Positions 60,055 to 64,000 of a stretch of 64,000 nt of DNA are shown here, piece after piece. Made by a program: the position numbers and the translations under genes. Position 1 is the first letter of the stretch. Each line of letters begins with the position of its first letter. The DNA comes from Effusibacillus dendaii (GTDB lineage Bacteria > Bacillota > Bacilli > Tumebacillales > Effusibacillaceae). The stretch is taken from the NCBI RefSeq assembly GCF_015097055.1, contig NZ_AP023366.1, positions 3,313,001 to 3,377,000 on the forward strand, read 5' to 3'. The notes under the pieces were generated by a model. The model was not told the origin of the DNA. It saw only the letters and a program-made list of their open reading frames with translations, and searched no databases.

Positions 60055-61059
60055 TTATTGCTGCTTCAAGTATCTCCTGTCTTTCATAAACATTCTCCAG
60101 AAATAGATAAATCCAGGAGCCAGGATCAGAAAACCGACAATATAGGACGCAAATAATGCGCGGAATGTCTCGGGATGAGTAAAACCGGACTGGATGGTGA
60201 CGGTCGGGTAAACGATATATGGCATATGAGAGGCGCCGTATGCGTAACTGGCGAGCAGATATTGAACTATGGCACTAACTACCGAAAGGCGCGGTTTGCC
60301 GATTAACAGGGTGATATAACCCACGGTAAACGCTGCAATCGATGCGATCAACCAGGCGGAGTGACGGATAAGATTTGTATACAGCCAGGGCGAACTGAAC
60401 TTCATGGCAACCAGAATCAGAATCGCTGATAATAAGCTGATGGGACCTGCAGCCAAAGCACCTTTTCTGTAGATCGAATAAGCGGCTGATTTTTCGGACA
60501 CTTTCGAGTAATCGGCAAGCAGCAAGGAAGAGAGAAACAGTGTACTTCCAAGTGCGAACGCAATATAAGTGTATGTGGAAGGGCTTGCAAACAACTTGCG
60601 CATCAGCAGCCTTTCGGCTCCATTGACCGTTTGGATAAATCCCCCCTGGGAAATGGGCAAAACAGCAATTATTAAAGCAGGGATAAACAGGCCGGTGATC
60701 CCGGAAACGATCGAAAGCAGCTTCCTGAATCCCTCAAGCGAATGGGAAAATACCATGAAAGCACTCCGAAACATGAGAAGCAATAAAACCAGACTGCCCG
60801 GCAGGAGCAAAACCGTACCCAAGGTATAGGTTGCACCGGGGAAAAAACTCACTAAAGCAACAACAATCAGAACAATAAACACATTGGTCACCTCCCAGGA
60901 AGGGGAGAGATACCGATTGGCAATATTGGTGACTTCGGTTTGCGGACGGGATATGTAAATCATGGACCAAAAACCCGCGCCAAAATCGATTGAGGCAGCC
61001 ACCGCATAAATAAATACAAATATCCACAGCAGTGTGATCGCTATAACTGTATCTGTCAC
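60055..61059 (-). CDS. cydB: Cytochrome bd-type quinol oxidase subunit II
   Basis: A 334-residue protein with eight or nine membrane helices, stabilising the haems of CydA. CydB family features: WIFVFIYAVAASIDFGAGFWSM at the N-terminus and LSPSWEVTNVFIVLIVVALVSFFPGATYTLGTVLLLPG as the conserved second helix block. It follows cydA by 18 bases. No cydCD or cydX-like gene is seen next to it. Sequence is closer to the B. subtilis YthB-type than to E. coli CydB, judged by eye. Confidence 0.86.
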   Translation of the reverse strand: MTDTVIAITLLWIFVFIYAVAASIDFGAGFWSMIYISRPQTEVTNIANRYLSPSWEVTNVFIVLIVVALVSFFPGATYTLGTVLLLPGSLVLLLLMFRSAFMVFSHSLEGFRKLLSIVSGITGLFIPALIIAVLPISQGGFIQTVNGAERLLMRKLFASPSTYTYIAFALGSTLFLSSLLLADYSKVSEKSAAYSIYRKGALAAGPISLLSAILILVAMKFSSPWLYTNLIRHSAWLIASIAAFTVGYITLLIGKPRLSVVSAIVQYLLASYAYGASHMPYIVYPTVTIQSGFTHPETFRALFASYIVGFLILAPGFIYFWRMFMKDRRYLKQQ

Positions 61060-61077
61060 TCAAATCTTCCTTTCCGG

Positions 61078-62415
61078 TCAAATACTCAGATTGTCCTGTT
61101 CCAGCTCACTTGACAGAGGATGCCGCCTAAAGTAAAAGTACATAACTAATCCTGTTACAACGGCGAAAAACACGTACATTCCAAAAAACAGGGTAAACAG
61201 GATTCCGAGATTTCCGGATTTTGTTGCGGAATCTGCCGTCTTCATGATGTGGTATAGAACCCAGGGCTGGCGACCCGTACAGGCGAAGATCCATCCGAAC
61301 TCGATCCCGAGCATGGCTAGCGGCCCGCTCGCGATAAATCCCCACATCATCCAGCGGGGGAAACCCTCTCTTTTCAGGATTTTATTCCATGAAAAACCAA
61401 TAATCGAAAGCAGAATAAGCAGTATGCCGACGCCAACCATGCTATCGAAAAGAAGGTGGATGAATAAGGGAGGCCAATTTTCTTCCGGAAATTCGTTCAG
61501 ACCTCTGACCACTTCATCAAAGCGGTTGCCCGCCAGGAAACTGAGAGCGCCGGGAAGCTCGATTGCATATTTCACTTGCTTGTTTTCCCGGTCAACAATA
61601 CCGCCTATGGCAAGGGGGGCATGGGATTGTGTGACGAACAGCCCTTCTGCAGCAGCCAATTTTTCCGGTTGGTGCCGGTGCAAAAATTGTGCGTTGCCAT
61701 GACCATTAACCGCGCTGGCCAACGAGAAAATTCCGCCGATCGCGAGCGAAAGCAGAAGAGCCTTTTGATGCAGCGCAAACTGTTTTTGTTGGAGCCTGTG
61801 TCTTATCATTTTGAAAGCAGCGATTGACGCGATGGCAAAAGCTCCCGTCATATAGGCTGTTAAAGCAACATGTCCGGCGGTAACATAAAAACCGGGATTA
61901 AAGAAAGCGGCCCACGGGTCAACCGCCACCACATCCCCGTTTTCGATCCGAAAACCGGTTGGGGTTCCTTCAAATGCGTGAACGTTTGTAATCAGAACCG
62001 CAGATGCGACGGCTCCCAAAGCAACCAGGCTGACGCTCAGGATTCTCATGGAGGAAGACAAGCGGTCATAGGCATAAACATAAATCGACATGAAAAGCGC
62101 TTCCAATAAGAAAGCGAAGATCTCGATTTGGAAGGGCAAAGCGATTACCTTTCCCACAACTTCCATGAAACCAGGCCAAAGCAAGGAGAGCTGAACACCT
62201 GCGATTGTGCCGGAGGGAATTGCCACACCCAAAAGAATTGCAATCGCTTTTGTCCATCTTTTTGCCATGATGGAATAGTCCGTGTCTTTCGTTCGCTGGT
62301 ACAATACCTCCGCTGCCAAAATCATCAGGGGGATGCCCACTCCCAAGGTCGCAAATATGATGTGAAATCCCATAGTCGTTCCGAATAGCGCTCTGGCAAG
62401 CAATACATCATCCAC
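61078..62415 (-). CDS. cydA: Cytochrome bd-type quinol oxidase subunit I
   Basis: A 445-residue integral membrane oxidase carrying haems b558, b595 and d. H18 in GTTMGFHIIFATLG is the conserved N-terminal haem ligand; EIFAFLLEALFMSIYVYAYDRL holds the glutamates of the proton path; the quinol loop is short; GWIFACTGRQPW is the GRQPW signature. The short Q-loop and this form match the YthA or cyanide-insensitive group. Start GTG at 62415 with GAAAGGATG upstream. It allows oxygen reduction in parallel to the cbb3 enzyme at 11-13 kb. Confidence 0.9.
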   Translation of the reverse strand: MDDVLLARALFGTTMGFHIIFATLGVGIPLMILAAEVLYQRTKDTDYSIMAKRWTKAIAILLGVAIPSGTIAGVQLSLLWPGFMEVVGKVIALPFQIEIFAFLLEALFMSIYVYAYDRLSSSMRILSVSLVALGAVASAVLITNVHAFEGTPTGFRIENGDVVAVDPWAAFFNPGFYVTAGHVALTAYMTGAFAIASIAAFKMIRHRLQQKQFALHQKALLLSLAIGGIFSLASAVNGHGNAQFLHRHQPEKLAAAEGLFVTQSHAPLAIGGIVDRENKQVKYAIELPGALSFLAGNRFDEVVRGLNEFPEENWPPLFIHLLFDSMVGVGILLILLSIIGFSWNKILKREGFPRWMMWGFIASGPLAMLGIEFGWIFACTGRQPWVLYHIMKTADSATKSGNLGILFTLFFGMYVFFAVVTGLVMYFYFRRHPLSSELEQDNLSI

Positions 62416-62560
62416 TGGAAAAACATCCTTTCACCGTTAACGAAATTTTCCAGTATAGTTTGCTTTAGCGGCGTCCATAATATCCATCTTTTACAAAAAA
62501 TACAGCCGTGCACAAAAATTTTTCTTTATTCATAGGCTGGGGTTAGAAGGGAGGTATATC

Positions 62561-63501
62561 ATGTTTGTTTATACCGTCAAACCTGGCGATTCTTTATTTT
62601 TAATCAGTCAGAAGTATGACATACCGATAGATACCATTCGAGCTGTAAATGGACTAACAGAAAACAATGTGGTTCCCGGACTAGCCTTATTGATCACCAA
62701 TCGATATTATACCGTCCAGCCCGGGGATACTTTGTATAGCATCTGACGGAAACAGGGTTTGATCCACAACTCATTCGAACGATACTAAATAATCCTTCCA
62801 CTCAACAAAGGCTCATTGAAAACATTGCGAATTTGATATCTACAAGAGGATATGCAGGTGTAAACATTGATTTTGAAGGGGGGTTGCCTGAGGATCGCGA
62901 CTTATATTCCGATTTCTTGCGTTTTTTAAGGGATCGGATTCGACCGCGTGGCTTGGTTTTAACTGTGGCGGTTCCTGCAAAAACGGGTGAGGATATTCCG
63001 TGGTGGCGAGGATATGATTTTGGTGCAATCGGTTCTGTAGTGGACTATATGTTCCTCATGGCTTACGATTGGCACCATCTGGCCAGTGAACCTGGACCGG
63101 TAGCGCCAATAAATGGAGTCAGACAAACGATTGAGTTCTCCTTAGAGCATGTTGCACGAAATAAAATCTTATTGGGAATCCCTTTTCATAGCTACGACTG
63201 GACGCTCCCTTATCGACCCGGATCTCCGGTTCGAGCTATTTCAAGCCAACAGGCGGTTCGTCTTGCGATAAGGCATCAGGTTCCTATTGAATATTCTGAG
63301 GAATATAAATCACCGTTCTTTTACTATACGGATGAACAAGGGCAGCGGCATGTGGTCTGGTTTGAAGATGTGAGAAGCTTGATGGAAAAGGGGCTGCTCA
63401 TACGTCAATACCAGTTGGGAGGCCTGGGAACGTGGCAATTGGCTCTCAGTATAGCGCAAGCCACGTCGATGCTAAGAAGCAATGTGATTAAGGTCACTTG
63501 A
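62561..63501 (+). pseudogene. sleL: SleL/YaaH spore peptidoglycan glucosaminidase, internally deleted
   Basis: Good ribosome site (GGGAGG) and ATG at 62561 give one LysM domain (YTVKPGDSLFLISQKYDIPIDTIRAVNGL) and the start of a second (YYTVQPGDTLYSI), then a stop at 62744. In another frame from about 62755 the GH18 catalytic domain resumes: GYAGVNIDFEGGLPEDR (a DxxDxE-type active-site strand reading NIDFEG), then DYMFLMAYDWHH, FHSYDWTLPYRPG and the C-terminal GLGTWQL, to 63501. About 110 residues (rest of LysM2, first half of the barrel) are absent. SleL normally hydrolyses cortex muropeptides in germination; this copy is inactive. Confidence 0.82.
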
Positions 63502-63531
63502 AAAAGCGGGAAACGAATACGGTTCCACACA

Positions 63532-63556
63532 AAATCCCCCGAATTGGGGGATTTAC
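63532..63556. terminator. Bidirectional terminator after the sleL remnant
   Basis: AAATCCCCC (63532-63540) pairs perfectly with GGGGGATTT (63546-63554); A/T flanks on both sides. It lies between convergent units. Confidence 0.7.
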
Positions 63557-63568
63557 CATAAGCATCGA

Positions 63569-63676
63569 TTATTCTTTGCACCATACAAGATCCAGTACGA
63601 CAGCGAATAAGGAAGATATAACAACGGCCAAGCTTGCAAATACCCAACCCACCCCCACGTTATCTTTGCCGGCCAA
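63569..63676 (-). CDS. Possible 35-residue single-helix membrane peptide
   Basis: TTG-start frame: LAGKDNVGVGWVFASLAVV then ISSLFAVVLDLVWCKE, one membrane helix with a charged end. It follows the 84-residue gene by 13 bases on the same strand and is followed by the terminator at 63532. GGATGGGA upstream is a fair ribosome site. Unknown family; may be real but unproven. Confidence 0.35.
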   Translation of the reverse strand: MAGKDNVGVGWVFASLAVVISSLFAVVLDLVWCKE

Positions 63677-63689
63677 ATCCCATCCGCGC

Positions 63690-63944
63690 TTACGAATGAA
63701 AGAAATTTTCAAGCCCGTTATCGGAGCGGCGGTTGGGAACCAGTTCCTCCCATTCGCATCTTACGATATCCTGGCATTTTACACGGTGAACCATCATCTC
63801 GAATTGTTCGCTGTAAAATGTATTGAGAATTCTGTAAGGGGTCAATTTGGGCAAACAATGGGGGCAAAAACCTTTCATAATCGCGTCCTTTTGTTCTTCT
63901 GTGTAATTGGCACATGTTTTTTCCAGTAATGTGGCGTCAAGCAT
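63690..63944 (-). CDS. Hypothetical cysteine-containing small protein
   Basis: An 84-residue soluble protein with CANYTEEQKDAIMKGFCPHCLPKLTPYR; the CPHC pair plus C11 and later Cys in KCQDIVRCEW could bind zinc. AAAGGAG precedes the ATG at 63944 near the right edge of the window. No family recognised. Confidence 0.55.
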   Translation of the reverse strand: MLDATLLEKTCANYTEEQKDAIMKGFCPHCLPKLTPYRILNTFYSEQFEMMVHRVKCQDIVRCEWEELVPNRRSDNGLENFFHS

Positions 63945-64000
63945 ACTCTTTTTCTCCTTTCTGCTCCGGTTGAGAATTGTTATAAAGAGACTACAAAACG

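Noticed and set aside
1-64000. CRISPR array, prophage structural genes, rRNA operon
   Set aside because: No regularly spaced repeats, no phage structural or cas genes and no rRNA sequence were seen.

Overview
The window looks like a chromosomal segment of an aerobic, endospore-forming, low-to-mid GC Gram-positive bacterium (Bacillota, order Bacillales; an Alicyclobacillaceae or Effusibacillus/Tumebacillus-like host is my guess, not proven). Support comes from spore coat genes (cotJABC, two CotF-family genes), gerE, gerM, sigK, strong AAGGAGG ribosome sites with frequent GTG/TTG starts, S-box and L-box riboswitches, and gene orders shared with Bacillus subtilis: acuABC facing acsA, alaR-alaT, sdhCAB-gerE-racE-gerM-rph-rdgB, and tig-clpX-lonB-lonA-ysxC.

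Layout. 1-9.0 kb: cotJ genes, pyruvate oxidase, an FtsA-domain ATPase in tandem with ilvA (threonine deaminase, with an unassigned repeat-containing leader), hisC, and a chorismate mutase-DAHP synthase. 9.1-17.7 kb: a SleB-type hydrolase, a stress-type glycine-zipper protein, a cbb3-type cytochrome oxidase operon (ccoNOQP), then acuCBA facing acsA. 17.8-24.9 kb: coat genes, a DUF2892 membrane protein behind a CsoR/CstR-like operator, a wrecked germinant-receptor locus, an EamA exporter, and a three-gene set of class III aminotransferase, SRPBCC protein and an acyl-ACP-reductase-like enzyme (the most intriguing metabolic cluster). 24.9-37 kb: a long non-coding stretch, S-box-metF, a broken Uma2 gene, alaT-alaR, PAP2 phosphatase, uvrC, L-box-lysC, mscL, S-box-metX. 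37-52.9 kb: the conserved core of succinate dehydrogenase, gerE, racE, gerM, rph, rdgB, tRNA-Arg, tig, clpP, clpX, lonB, lonA, ysxC. 52.9-64 kb: an eroded accessory region with a permease remnant, an EamA exporter, an ABC transporter pair lacking its binding protein, an internally deleted IS1182-type element, a partial duplication of sigK beside the intact gene, a broken thioredoxin gene, cytochrome bd oxidase (cydAB), and a broken sleL.

How it fits together. Energy metabolism shows respiratory flexibility (SDH, cbb3, bd) and acetate handling (pyruvate oxidase, AcsA with its AcuA/AcuC acetylation switch). Amino-acid genes (ilvA, hisC, aroA, metF, metX, lysC, alaT) are controlled mainly by RNA leaders. 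Sporulation genes are scattered, several with recognisable mother-cell sigma promoters. Several broken genes share one pattern, in-frame or near-in-frame internal deletions that leave both ends, suggesting erosion of accessory loci. The sigK duplication, with about 500 bp of unrelated DNA between the copies, is the best candidate for a scar of a skin-like intervening element.
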